DNA of 13,872 nucleotides from an uncultured Collinsella sp. (GCA_900542125.1 UQMO01000063.1:1-13872); one strand, 5' to 3'. Shown: positions 5,760-13,825, counted from the stretch's first letter. Translations and numbers: made by a program. Notes: generated from the letters alone by a model not told the origin.

Positions 5760-6590
5760 TTAATAATGCCACATGTGGTTGACGGGGCCAGAACCTTTGC
5801 CCATGTTAAAGCCGGCGGCGAGGGCGCCGGTTAGGTAGGCCCTGCCGGCGTTGACGGCGTCGGCAAGATTCATGCCCTGGGCCAGCGCGCAGGCGATGGC
5901 GGACGAAAGCGTGCAGCCAGTGCCATGTGTGTTGTCGGTCTCGATGCGCTTGTGGCGGAACCACGTGGTGAGCGGATCGCCCAGATGGTTGCCCTCGTCA
6001 TCGAGCGGCGCGGGCTCTGCTAGCACATCGTTGGCCTCGTTGACAAAATGCCCGCCCTTAACGAGGGACGCGCAGCCAAAGCGGCGGGTGAGGAGCATGG
6101 CAGCGTTTTGCTGTGTGCGCTCGGAATCGACCTCGTAGTCGAGCAGCGCCATGGCCTCGGGAATGTTGGGCGTGATGACGGTTGCCAACGGGAACAGGCG
6201 ACGCGTAAGCGCTTCGGCGGCGTCCTCTGCGATCAGACGAGCGCCCGAGGTGGCGACCATAACGGGGTCGACGACCACGTTGGTTGCGTTCCATGCGCTC
6301 AGGCGGTCGGCGATAACTTCGATAATCTCGGTGGACGAAACCATGCCGATCTTGACGGCGCTCGGGCGGATATCGTCAAAAACGGCGTCAATTTGCGCAG
6401 CGACGATATCTGGCGAGATATCCTGCACGGCGGTGACGCCCAGTGTGTTTTGCGCTGTGATGGCGGTGATGGCCGTCTCGGCATACAGACGGTGCGCCGT
6501 GATGGTCTTAATGTCTGCCTGAATGCCGGCGCCACCGCTGGAATCGGATCCTGCGATGGATAGAACGGCGGGTACTTTACTGCGATCCAT
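5760..6590 (-). CDS. thiD: Hydroxymethylpyrimidine / phosphomethylpyrimidine kinase
   Basis: A 276-residue ribokinase-fold enzyme that phosphorylates HMP and HMP-P to HMP-PP, the pyrimidine precursor of thiamin. Seen are the N-terminal AGSDSSGGAGIQADIKT (13-29), Gln47 in AITAQNT for pyrimidine binding, VVVDPVM (105-111), VITPN (138-142), LVKGGH (176-181) and the anion-hole/catalytic loop DNTHGTGCTLSSAIA (219-233) with Cys226. Length is typical (about 265-275). AAGGGAG lies five to six bases before the ATG. It follows thiC on the same strand after 180 bases that contain a stem-loop and promoter-like elements. It may be read from the thiC transcript, from its own promoter, or both. No TPP aptamer lies directly before it. 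Confidence 0.95.
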   Translation of the reverse strand: MDRSKVPAVLSIAGSDSSGGAGIQADIKTITAHRLYAETAITAITAQNTLGVTAVQDISPDIVAAQIDAVFDDIRPSAVKIGMVSSTEIIEVIADRLSAWNATNVVVDPVMVATSGARLIAEDAAEALTRRLFPLATVITPNIPEAMALLDYEVDSERTQQNAAMLLTRRFGCASLVKGGHFVNEANDVLAEPAPLDDEGNHLGDPLTTWFRHKRIETDNTHGTGCTLSSAIACALAQGMNLADAVNAGRAYLTGALAAGFNMGKGSGPVNHMWHY

Positions 6591-6636
6591 GTTCGCTCCC
6601 TTGTCCGGTCGGATTCAAATGGGTCTTTTACCCCGC

Positions 6637-6677
6637 ATTATAAAGATGCCCGGGTCGGCTGTATTCCGAACCCGGGC
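6637..6677 (-). terminator. Stem-loop between thiC and thiD, possible partial terminator
   Basis: GCCCGGGTCGG (6648-6658) pairs with CCGAACCCGGGC (6666-6677) over 11 bp with one bulged base and a seven-base loop. On the minus strand the stem is followed by ATCTTTATAAT, a poor T-tract, so termination would be partial at best. The same stretch holds a perfect TATAAT (6637-6642), which could be a thiD -10, but no matching -35 is seen 16-18 bases upstream. Confidence 0.45.
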
Positions 6678-6698
6678 GGGCGATGCAATCTTTACGCA

Positions 6699-6727
6699 AA
6701 TGTAAGCAATTGTTCACAAGTCAACAA
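6699..6727 (-). promoter_or_regulatory. Candidate thiD promoter
   Basis: On the minus strand TTGTTG (6722-6727), a 17-base spacer and TACATT (6699-6704) make a plausible promoter 43 bases after the thiC stop. A dyad ATTGTT-8 bases-AACAAT (6709-6728) lies across the -35 and spacer and could be an operator. Transcripts from here would begin upstream of the stem-loop at 6648-6677. Confidence 0.35.
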
Positions 6728-6770
6728 TAGACGGGCGTTGCAGCAGGCATGCTGGATTGCCTCGTAAAGG

Positions 6771-8105
6771 CTAATCCTCCATGCCAAGATCGATCGTCGT
6801 GCCCTCGAACACCTTGTTGACGGTGCGGACGGCGCACATCTTGCCGCACATGGTGCAGGTGCCCTCGGTGGCGGCGGGGGATTCCTCGTAGCGCTTCTTG
6901 CCCGTAATCGGGTCGAGCGCACACTTCCACATGGCATCCCAGTCGAGCTTGCGGCGCGCCTGGCCCATCTTGTCGTCCATGTCTCGGGCGTGCGGCACCT
7001 TCTTTGCGATATCGGCGGCGTGCGCGGCAATCTTAGTGGCCATGAGGCCGTCGAGCACGTCTTGGGCGTCGGGCAGGCACAGGTGCTCGGCCGGCGTCAC
7101 GTAGCACAGAAAGTCGGCGCCGGAGCTCGCGGAGATGGCGCCGCCGATGGCTGCGGTGATGTGGTCGTAACCCACGCCGATATCAGTCACCAACGGCCCG
7201 AGCACATAGAACGGGGCGTTGTGGCACAGGCGCTTCTGCAGCTTCATATTGGCGGCGATCTCGTCGAGCGCCATGTGGCCCGGACCCTCGACCATAACCT
7301 GGACGCCGGCGGCCCAGGCGCGCTTGCACAGCTTGCCCAGCTCAATCATCTCGGCGGTCTCGGTGGCATCGTTGGAGTCGTAGAGGCAGCCCGGGCGGCA
7401 GGAGTCGCCGAGCGAGATCGTCACGTCGTACTCGTGGCAAATCTCGAGCAACTCGTCGTAGAACTCATAGAACGGGTTCTCGTTACCGGTGACCTCCATC
7501 CAGCCAAACAGCAGCGAGCCGCCGCGGCTCACGATGTTCATCAGGCGGCCGGTCTCCTTAAAGGTCTTGGTGACCGACTTGTTGATGCCGCAGTGGATGG
7601 TCATAAAGTCCACGCCGTCCTCGGCGTGCGCGCGCACGACTTCGAACAGGTCGTCCTTGGTAAGCTTGACCAGCGGCTTTTCCATGTAGCCGATGGCGTC
7701 GTACATGGGAACGGTGCCCACCATGAGCGGCGTCTCGTCGATGAGCTGCTGGCGGAACTGGCGCGTCTTGCCCGAGTTGGAGAGGTCCATGATGGCGTCG
7801 GCGCCAAAGTCCTCGGCGATCTTGACCTTCTTCCATTCCTCGGCGGCATCGGCCTTGTCGCCCGAGATGCCCAGGTTGACGTTGACCTTGGTGGACAGGC
7901 CCTCGCCGACGCCAAAGGCGCGCATGCCCTTTTTGATGTGCACGATGTTGGCGGGAATGGCGATGCGGCCGTCGGCCACGCGCTCGCGGATGTACTCGGG
8001 GTCGCGATGCTCGCGCTCGGCGACTTCCTTCATCTGCGGTGTGATCTGCCCGGCGCGGGCGAAGTCGATTTGCGTGACGAGCTTGGGCTCGGTCTGTGTG
8101 CTCAT
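6771..8105 (-). CDS. thiC: Phosphomethylpyrimidine synthase (radical SAM)
   Basis: A 444-residue ThiC, which rearranges aminoimidazole ribotide (AIR) to HMP-P using a [4Fe-4S] cluster and SAM. It is the short form lacking the N-terminal extension of the roughly 600-residue enzymes. Visible motifs are FMTIHCGI (167-174), SRGGSLLFGWM (193-203), SLGDSCRPGC (231-240), MVEGPGHM (271-278) and, at the C-terminus, the cluster ligands Cys417, Cys420 and Cys424 in GTCTMCGKMCAVR. Their spacing is CX2CX3C, one residue shorter than the CX2CX4C of long-form enzymes. The start at MSTQTEPK is chosen because GAAGGGAG lies eight bases upstream and because the in-frame extension to 8168 falls inside the TPP riboswitch. 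It is followed by thiD and controlled by the riboswitch. Confidence 0.96.
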   Translation of the reverse strand: MSTQTEPKLVTQIDFARAGQITPQMKEVAEREHRDPEYIRERVADGRIAIPANIVHIKKGMRAFGVGEGLSTKVNVNLGISGDKADAAEEWKKVKIAEDFGADAIMDLSNSGKTRQFRQQLIDETPLMVGTVPMYDAIGYMEKPLVKLTKDDLFEVVRAHAEDGVDFMTIHCGINKSVTKTFKETGRLMNIVSRGGSLLFGWMEVTGNENPFYEFYDELLEICHEYDVTISLGDSCRPGCLYDSNDATETAEMIELGKLCKRAWAAGVQVMVEGPGHMALDEIAANMKLQKRLCHNAPFYVLGPLVTDIGVGYDHITAAIGGAISASSGADFLCYVTPAEHLCLPDAQDVLDGLMATKIAAHAADIAKKVPHARDMDDKMGQARRKLDWDAMWKCALDPITGKKRYEESPAATEGTCTMCGKMCAVRTVNKVFEGTTIDLGMED

Positions 8106-8109
8106 TGGC

Positions 8110-8203
8110 ACGGCTCCCTTCGTTGGCATTACCCATATCGGTTTGTGGGTCAGGGCGGGCGCGCCCAATCTCAGCCTGCCGTCTTGTCCTGCAAGCTCCC
8201 CGT
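8110..8203 (-). promoter_or_regulatory. TPP riboswitch (THI element) of thiC
   Basis: Read on the minus strand, the leader shows the conserved THI-box parts in order. A closing ACGG (8200-8203) pairs with CCGT (8110-8113). Then come GGGGAGC, GGCTGAGATT (8167-8176), CTGACCC, GATATGGGTAATGCC (8125-8139, matching the pyrimidine/pyrophosphate-sensing core GATNTGGNTAATGCC) and AACGAAGGGAG. The GAAGGGAG at 8114-8121 is both the conserved 3' end of the aptamer and the thiC Shine-Dalgarno, and only four bases separate the closing stem from the ATG. No separate terminator or anti-SD platform is seen, so TPP binding most likely masks the ribosome site directly. Confidence 0.93.
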
Positions 8204-8218
8204 TATGTCATGGGCTCA

Positions 8219-8249
8219 AGTATAGCCTGAATGGGTACGATTGGGCCAA
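8219..8249 (-). promoter_or_regulatory. Candidate thiC promoter
   Basis: TATACT (8219-8224 on the minus strand) lies so that transcription would start near 8212, about nine bases before the TPP aptamer, which fits well. A TTGGCC (8244-8249) could be the -35, but the 19-base spacer is long. Confidence 0.45.
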
Positions 8250-8274
8250 CGAGCGTGCCTGTGGGGAGGCGAAC

Positions 8275-8796
8275 ATGGAAGACAAGCATCTATATCGTGA
8301 GACGCAATGGGATGTATCGGCCGAGGAGAGCCGCGCGCACCATGGGTTGGTCGCGATTGGTTTTGCGGTGCTTGCCGTGCTGGTGATTGCCTTTTGTATC
8401 TGGACGTTTGGCGGTCGCGGCGGCGCTGCCTGGGAATTTGAGGCCGATGATGCCCTGCCGATTATGACGGTGAGGAGTACTGGCGGTAATGCCAATACGC
8501 TCGCCGTTCCGGGCGATTATTGGTATCCGCGCGACGAGTTTGTGCAGTTGCAGCTGAGTGGTGGATCCATTCCGGGTGAAGAAATCGAACGCGTGACGTT
8601 TGATGCAGCGCTCAAAACGCTCACGGTAAAGCTCAAAGATCAGGGGGACGTGCCCACGACCATGGATATCGCCCTGACGGAATGGCGTTTGGAGCCTCCG
8701 ACGGGTGTTGCGGTGTCCGAGGTTGAGCACGTCAAGATTGTCTATCAGGACGGTTCGACAAATGGGATTGCAAAGGCCGACGGTCTAGCAGAATAG
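8275..8796 (+). CDS. Single-pass membrane protein of unknown function
   Basis: I do not recognise this 173-residue protein. It has a polar N-terminal tail (1-23, including a WDVSAEESRAHH stretch), one strong hydrophobic helix (about 24-44: LVAIGFAVLAVLVIAFCIWTF), a Gly/Arg hinge (GGRGG) and an outer domain of about 125 residues with alternating polar and hydrophobic residues that suggest a beta-sandwich. The positive charge distribution does not clearly fix topology, but a signal-anchor with the C-terminal domain outside is most likely. No Cys for lipidation, no cleavage site and no enzyme motif are seen. The start is supported by GGGGAGG four to five bases before the ATG. It is divergent from thiC, sharing the promoter region, and convergent with yaaA. 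There is no functional clue from the neighbours. Confidence 0.75.
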   Translation: MEDKHLYRETQWDVSAEESRAHHGLVAIGFAVLAVLVIAFCIWTFGGRGGAAWEFEADDALPIMTVRSTGGNANTLAVPGDYWYPRDEFVQLQLSGGSIPGEEIERVTFDAALKTLTVKLKDQGDVPTTMDIALTEWRLEPPTGVAVSEVEHVKIVYQDGSTNGIAKADGLAE

Positions 8797-8826
8797 GTGT
8801 CGAGCCTAGCAGCCAATTCATAAAAG

Positions 8827-8888
8827 TTGCGGTGGAATAGTTCCTGATTGTGCGATAAAAGGCTCAAATAGGAACTATTCCACCGCAA
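8827..8888 (-). terminator. Stem-loop terminator of yaaA, TTGCGGTGG family
   Basis: Perfect 19-base arms TTGCGGTGGAATAGTTCCT (8827-8845) and their complement (8870-8888) enclose 24 bases. On the minus strand the stem is followed by CTTTTA, a short T-run, so it fits as the end of the yaaA transcript 25 bases after its stop. It may also stop the convergent membrane-protein transcript, although the plus side has no T-run. Confidence 0.75.
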
Positions 8889-8912
8889 GTTATATGGAGA
8901 AAGCTGAGCGGG

Positions 8913-9737
8913 TCAGTGTTGGGTGCCGGCTCTAGAGTGCTCGTTGATGAACGCGAGGGTGCCTGGGCATGAGAGCTCGGGAAAGTGTCGATAACCAACG
9001 TCGAACGCGGTGAGCTCGCTTGCATCCTCGAGCTTGTTTTCTGCCATCCACCGCACCATGGAGCCGCGTGCCTTTTTGCTGGCGGTCGAACGTTGGATGG
9101 GCTTGCCGTTACGGACGCCTTCGCCAAAAAGGCAGGTGATAACCGTTGTATCCTGTGCAGCATGGGGCAGAACGGCTTTGGCGTATTCCACGCTGGCAAG
9201 GTTGACGATAGTGGTGTCGGAACCGGCCGGCGCAATTGCCTGCGCGAGTCGATTCCCCCAGAAGGCATAGAGATCGCGAGCGCCGTCGACGGAGAGCTTC
9301 GCCCCCATTTCGAGCCGATAGGGCGACACGCCGTGGAAGGGGCGCACGCATCCGTAGAGTCCCGAGAGGATCCAGAGATGGTCTTGCAGCCATGCGAGCT
9401 GCGCGGAATCCATCACCTCGGGCGCCATGCTCTGGTATTGGATGCCGTGGTAGGACATGACGGCGGGGGAGATTCGACGCGCGATATCGGGATCGGCGAG
9501 GTCGGCATCGCTCAGGACGGGCATAAATTCGTGAAGCGTATCCAGGCACGTTGTAAGCAGCTTGTCGCTCACGTTCCAAAGGGCCTGCAGGCCGCCGCTG
9601 CCTTCATTCCGCTCGATATCTAGCAGTGCGCGGTGGAGGCGAACTGTCTCGCGCACAAAGGGCGGTATGCCCAGGACTTCAAAAGCATCTTGGGCCGCGC
9701 GCATCTGCTTGGCGGGCGAAATGATGACCTGCAGCAT
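8913..9737 (-). CDS. yaaA: YaaA family (DUF328) peroxide-stress protein
   Basis: A 274-residue member of the YaaA/DUF328 family. E. coli YaaA lowers free iron and limits damage under hydrogen peroxide stress, and has a DNA-binding fold. Family marks visible are MLQVIISPAKQM at the start, YHGIQYQSM (96-104), ILSGLYGCVRPF (123-134), PYRLEMG (139-145), LYAFWGNRL (156-164), NLASVEYAKAV (179-189) and the basic STASKKARGSMVRW (217-230). Length is slightly above the usual 245-260 because of a C-terminal extension. The ATG at 9737 has GAGGAG five bases upstream. An in-frame extension up to 9938 would run through a stem-loop and into the aminopeptidase gene and is rejected. It follows the M18 aminopeptidase on the same strand, separated by a probable terminator. 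Confidence 0.92.
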   Translation of the reverse strand: MLQVIISPAKQMRAAQDAFEVLGIPPFVRETVRLHRALLDIERNEGSGGLQALWNVSDKLLTTCLDTLHEFMPVLSDADLADPDIARRISPAVMSYHGIQYQSMAPEVMDSAQLAWLQDHLWILSGLYGCVRPFHGVSPYRLEMGAKLSVDGARDLYAFWGNRLAQAIAPAGSDTTIVNLASVEYAKAVLPHAAQDTTVITCLFGEGVRNGKPIQRSTASKKARGSMVRWMAENKLEDASELTAFDVGYRHFPELSCPGTLAFINEHSRAGTQH

Positions 9738-9760
9738 GAACTCTCCTCTGCCAAAAAGGA

Positions 9761-9827
9761 AGTTGCGGTGGAATACGGTCTGTTTTGGTCGTGTATGGGC
9801 CAGTTTAGTCCGTATTTCACCGCAACT
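9761..9827 (-). terminator. Stem-loop terminator of the aminopeptidase gene, TTGCGGTGG family
   Basis: AGTTGCGGTGGAATACGG (9761-9778) pairs with CCGTATTTCACCGCAACT (9810-9827) over 18 positions with one G-U, enclosing 31 bases. On the minus strand it starts 13 bases after the aminopeptidase stop and is followed by TCCTTTTT, so it should end that transcript just before the yaaA ribosome site. Confidence 0.75.
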
Positions 9828-9840
9828 GATGAAGGGTTGG

Positions 9841-11238
9841 TTAGGCTCGCTCGATGAAGGCCTTGTAACCGCGATATGCCTCGTAGATGTCGGCCTTGTT
9901 GGCGACCTCCCACAGGGCGTGCATGGACAGGACGGCAACGCCGGAGTCGATGACGTTCATGCCGTACTTGGCCATGATGTAGGCGATGGTGCCGCCGCCA
10001 CCAGCGTTGACGCGGCCGAGCTCGCAGGTCTGGAAGTCCACGCCGGCCTCGTCCATGATGTCGCGGACGAGGGCCACATACTCGGCGTCGGCGTCGTTAG
10101 AGCCGCCCTTGCCGCGGCTGCCCGTGTACTTGTTAAAGCACAGGCCGCGACCCATGAAGGCGGCGTTCTTGGTCTCGAACTTGCCGGCATAGCCCGGGTC
10201 GAAGCCGGCGGACACGTCGGAGGAGAGCATACGGCTGCGGGCGAGCGCGCGGCGCAGAGCCAGCGGGCTGTCCTCGCCGGCGAGCATCATGATCTCGGCG
10301 ACGGTGTTCTCGAAGAAGCGACTCGTCATGCCGGTGGCACCCACGGAACCGATCTCCTCCTTGTCGACGATGAGCGTGATGCTCGTGCGCTCCACGTTGG
10401 CGACGTCGATCTGGGCGAGCATGGAGGGGTAGGCACAGACGCGGTCGTCGTGGCCATAGCCCAAAATCATGGAGCGGTCGAGGCCCATGTCGCGGGCGGG
10501 GCCGGCGGGCACGACCTCGATCTCGGCGGAGAGGAAGTCCTCCTCCTCGACGTCGTACTGCTCCTTAAGGATGTCCAGGAACATTTGCTTGACGGGCTCC
10601 TTGGGGGCGTCCTTGTCGTCCTCATCGAACTTGACGGGACGGCCGCCCACGATCACGTCGAGGATCTCGGCGTCGACGGCGTCCTTGGCAGGCTTAGACA
10701 TCTGCTCGCTCGAGAGATGGATCAGCAGGTCGGAGATGGTAAAGACCGGGTCGTCGGCCTTGTCGCCGATATTGATGTCGACGGTGGTACCGTCCTTTTT
10801 GCAGATGACGCCCACGAGTGCGAGCGGGGAGGCCACCCAGTGGTAGCTCTTGACGCCGCCGTAGTAGTGCGTGTCGAGATAAGCCATGTCGCCGGCCTCG
10901 AAGGCGGGGTTCTGCTTAAGGTCTAGGCGCGGCGAGTCCACGTGGGCGCCCAGGATGTTAAAGCCCTGCTCGAGCGGGGCGTTGCCCAGGTTGACGAGCA
11001 TGAGGTCCTTGCCGTGATTGGCGGCGTACACCTTGTCGCCTGCCTTGAGCTCGCGGCCTTCGGCGATCACGGTCTCCAGGTCGACGTATCCCGCCTCCTC
11101 GGCCATCTTGATGCCGGTCTTGACGCACAGGCGCTCGGTCTTGTTCTCGCTCAAAAACTGCTTATAGCCGCGGCAAAGCTCCTCGAGCTCCTCGACTTGC
11201 TGTGGCGTGTACTTTTTCCATGCGCAGGGACGCTCCAT
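9841..11238 (-). CDS. M18 family metallo-aminopeptidase
   Basis: A 465-residue zinc aminopeptidase of family M18 (aminopeptidase I / LAP4 / ApeA type), which removes N-terminal, often acidic or hydrophobic, residues from peptides and usually forms a cytoplasmic dodecamer. The metal and catalytic residues are in place: His99 and Asp101 in GAHVDSPRLDL, Asp264 in GYGHDDRV, the Glu294-Glu295 pair in VDKEEIGSVG, Asp341 in SSDVSAGFDP and His440 in SMHALWE. A lid-like insertion (about 150-245) sits between the first two, as in the family. No signal peptide is present. The start at MERPCAWKK is chosen because GAAAGGAG lies about eight bases upstream; the 45 residues of in-frame extension to 11373 run through the promoter region. 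It is divergent from polA. Confidence 0.94.
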   Translation of the reverse strand: MERPCAWKKYTPQQVEELEELCRGYKQFLSENKTERLCVKTGIKMAEEAGYVDLETVIAEGRELKAGDKVYAANHGKDLMLVNLGNAPLEQGFNILGAHVDSPRLDLKQNPAFEAGDMAYLDTHYYGGVKSYHWVASPLALVGVICKKDGTTVDINIGDKADDPVFTISDLLIHLSSEQMSKPAKDAVDAEILDVIVGGRPVKFDEDDKDAPKEPVKQMFLDILKEQYDVEEEDFLSAEIEVVPAGPARDMGLDRSMILGYGHDDRVCAYPSMLAQIDVANVERTSITLIVDKEEIGSVGATGMTSRFFENTVAEIMMLAGEDSPLALRRALARSRMLSSDVSAGFDPGYAGKFETKNAAFMGRGLCFNKYTGSRGKGGSNDADAEYVALVRDIMDEAGVDFQTCELGRVNAGGGGTIAYIMAKYGMNVIDSGVAVLSMHALWEVANKADIYEAYRGYKAFIERA

Positions 11239-11277
11239 GACGCAGGCTCCTTTCGGATCGATCGTGCTGGTTGATGT

Positions 11278-11312
11278 ACCGTGAGCCATCGTATCACGCG
11301 CGGGCTCACGGT
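11278..11312 (-). promoter_or_regulatory. Inverted repeat around the aminopeptidase -10
   Basis: ACCGTGAGCC (11278-11287) and GGCTCACGGT (11303-11312) are perfect 10-base inverted copies 15 bases apart. Between them, on the minus strand, is TGATACGAT, an extended -10 (TACGAT at 11288-11293), which would start transcription near 11281. No good -35 is visible. A repeat enclosing a -10 is a natural repressor site; a 5' hairpin is the alternative. No convincing polA promoter was found in 11313-11390 (TAAACT at 11357-11362 is the best -10-like hexamer). Confidence 0.4.
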
Positions 11313-11404
11313 GGCGGGGGAGCTTGATGTGAGGTGGCCGCGGGGCGGGGAGCGTGTAAACTGGAGTGAGCAAACCGTGCCCAGCCTAAAGCGAGGTATT
11401 CAAT

Positions 11405-13825
11405 ATGTCTGACAAGCGCCGCACCTTTGCCGTTATCGACGGCAACTCGCTCATGCATCGCGCCTTCCACGCCGTGCCGCCGACTATGAACGCGCCGGAC
11501 GGTCGCCCCACCAACGCGATCTTCGGCTTCCTGAACATGTTTCTTAAGATGATCGATGCCTTTAACCCCGACGGCGTGGTCGTGGCGTTTGATAAGGGCA
11601 AGCCGCGCGTGCGCATGGAGATGCTGCCGCAGTATAAGGCGCAGCGCCCGCCCATGGACCCCGATCTGCATGCGCAGTTCCCTATGATCAAGGAGCTGCT
11701 CGGTGCGCTCAACGTGCCGATTCTGCAGTCTGAGGGCTGGGAAGGCGACGATATCCTGGGAACCATGGCGCGCCTGGGTGAGGAGGCCGGCTGCGACATG
11801 CTGCTGGTGACCGGTGATCGCGATATGTATCAGCTCGTGACCGAGCACGTCAACGTGGTCTCGACCCGCAAGGGCCTGTCCGACGTGGCGATCATGACGC
11901 CCGAGAGCGTGGACGATCTGTATCACGGCATCACGCCGGCGCTCGTGCCCGACTTTTATGGTCTGAAGGGCGACACGTCCGATAACATCCCCGGCGTGCC
12001 GGGCATCGGCCCCAAAAAGGCGAGCGCGCTCATTGCGCAGTACGGTAGCCTGGACGAGGTCATCGCGCATGCCGACGAGGTCAAGGGCAAGATGGGCGAA
12101 AACCTGCGCGCACACATCGACGATGCTCTGCTGAGCCGCAAGGTCGCGACCATCCGCACCGATGCGCCCGTTGAACTCGATTTTGAGGCGACGTCCTTCC
12201 CGGCGTATTCTGCCGATGAGGTTTCCGCGGCACTGGGTACGCTCGGCATCACCGCCATGCAGAACCGTTTCTTGGCGCTGATCGGTGACGAGGGTGGCGC
12301 TGCTGCCGCTGCTAGAACGTTTGAGATGCCCACGATTGAGCGCACCGCTGCCGGCGATGCCGAGGCGCTTGCTGACGTGGCGTCCGAGGTTTCGCGTGCG
12401 ATCGAGGCGGGCGAGTGGGTCGCCACCGTGGTGGACGATGACAAGGAAGAGGGCGCGCTCTTTGGACTGACGCGCACGCTGTGGTTGGCGACGTCCAAGG
12501 GCCTCTTCGCGCTCGAGGAGGGCGACAGCTGCGCGGCGGCTGAGGTTGAGGGCTTCAACTTCGTCCACGGCGTGATTGCCGGCGTGCTCGCGCGTCTGTT
12601 TATGGAGGGTCGCGTGGCGAGCCCGGATATGAAGGTGCTGTTGCACGAGCTTTCGCCCATCGATTCTTCTGAGCCCGAGCTCATGGATCCGCTGGCAGTC
12701 GATTCTACGCGCATCTTCGATACCGTGGTTGCCGCCTACCTGCTGGATTCCGACCGCTCCGAGTTCGATGAGGCATATCTTGCCGATACGTATCTGCAGA
12801 TGGCGCTGCCTGCGGCGCGCGGCGCAGAGGGTGCCGGCGAGGACGCTCCGGCACCTGCCGCCCGTACTGCGGCTCTGACGCTGGCGCTCGTGGCGCCGTT
12901 GCGCGAGTGCATGGCCCGTGAGAATGCCGCCAACGTGTTCGATGGCATCGAGATGCCGCTCGTTCCGGTACTTGCCAAGATGGAGCGCGCGGGCATGCTC
13001 GTGGACCCCGACCGTCTGCACAGTCTGTCCGAGGGTCTGGCGACCCAGATTACCGAGGTTGAGCGCAGTATTCGCGACCTGGCGGGTGACGAGACCTTTA
13101 ATATTGGCAGTCCCATGCAGCTGTCGCACGTGCTCTTTGATGTGATGGGGCTTCCGACCAAGGGCCTCAAGAAGACTAAGCGCGGCTATTATTCGACCAA
13201 CGCCAAGGTGCTGAGCGACCTTGCGCGTGACCACGAAATCGTGCGTCTGATCTTGGACTGGCGTGAGAAGTCTAAGATCAAGTCCACCTATCTGGACACG
13301 CTGGGCCCGCTACGCCGTGGTGACGGTCGCGTACACACTACGTACAACCAGACCATCACGGCAACGGGGCGTCTGTCCTCGAGCGACCCGAACCTGCAGA
13401 ACATCCCGACGCGCTCGGAGCTGGGTCGTACCGTCAAGACGGCGTTTTCGGCAGGCGAGGGAAGCGTCTTTTTGGCGGTGGACTACTCGCAGATCGAGCT
13501 GCGTCTGCTGGCGCATCTCTCAGGTGACGAGCACTTGGTGCGCGCCTTTAACGAGGGCGAGGACTTTCATGCCGAGACGGCCGCGCGCGTGTTTGGCGTT
13601 CCCGTGTCTGAGGTAACGCCCGACCTGCGCAGCCGCGCCAAGGCCGTGAACTTTGGCATCGTGTACGGTCAGCAGGCCTACGGTCTGTCGCAGTCGCTGC
13701 ACATCTCGATGGCCGAGGCGCGCGGCATGATCGATCGCTACTACGAGGCCTACCCGGGCGTGCGCACGTTCCTCGACAACGTGGTGGCGCGTGCCAAGCA
13801 GACGGGCTACGCCGAGACCATGTAC
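11405..13825 (+). CDS. polA: DNA polymerase I, 3' end missing
   Basis: The first 807 residues of DNA polymerase I, which fills gaps and removes primers during replication and repair. The 5'-3' exonuclease domain is complete (about 1-295), with FDKGKPRVRMEMLPQYKAQR, EGDDILGT (113-120), TGDRDMYQLV (136-145) and the helix-hairpin-helix GVPGIGPKKAS (197-207). The 3'-5' exonuclease-like domain (about 300-495) lacks the DxE proofreading motif, showing VVDDD (342-346) at that place. The polymerase domain begins near 505: TATGRLSSSDPNLQNIPTR (652-670), motif A VDYSQIELRLLAHLSGD (692-708), motif B RSRAKAVNFGIVYGQQAYG (742-760). Motif C (HDE) is missing because the sequence ends at GYAETMY, just where GRRR normally follows. 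The apparent continuation and stop up to 13867 are adapter. GCGAGG precedes the ATG. Confidence 0.96.

Noticed and set aside
6990..8225. A 411-residue plus-strand frame over thiC
   Set aside because: It is opposite a textbook ThiC and runs through the TPP riboswitch; its Val/Gly/Leu-rich composition is that of a shadow frame.
7693..8274. N-terminal extension of the 8275 membrane protein back to 7693
   Set aside because: The extension is antisense to thiC and its riboswitch; the ATG at 8275 has a strong GGGGAGG site and begins a sensible membrane-protein N-terminus.
9562..10926. A 454-residue plus-strand frame over yaaA and the aminopeptidase
   Set aside because: Both minus-strand genes have complete motifs and good ribosome sites; the plus frame crosses a terminator stem and shows no domain.
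11306..13234. A 642-residue minus-strand frame over polA
   Set aside because: Antisense shadow, rich in His/Arg/Gly/Leu, covering a clearly coding polA and its upstream region.
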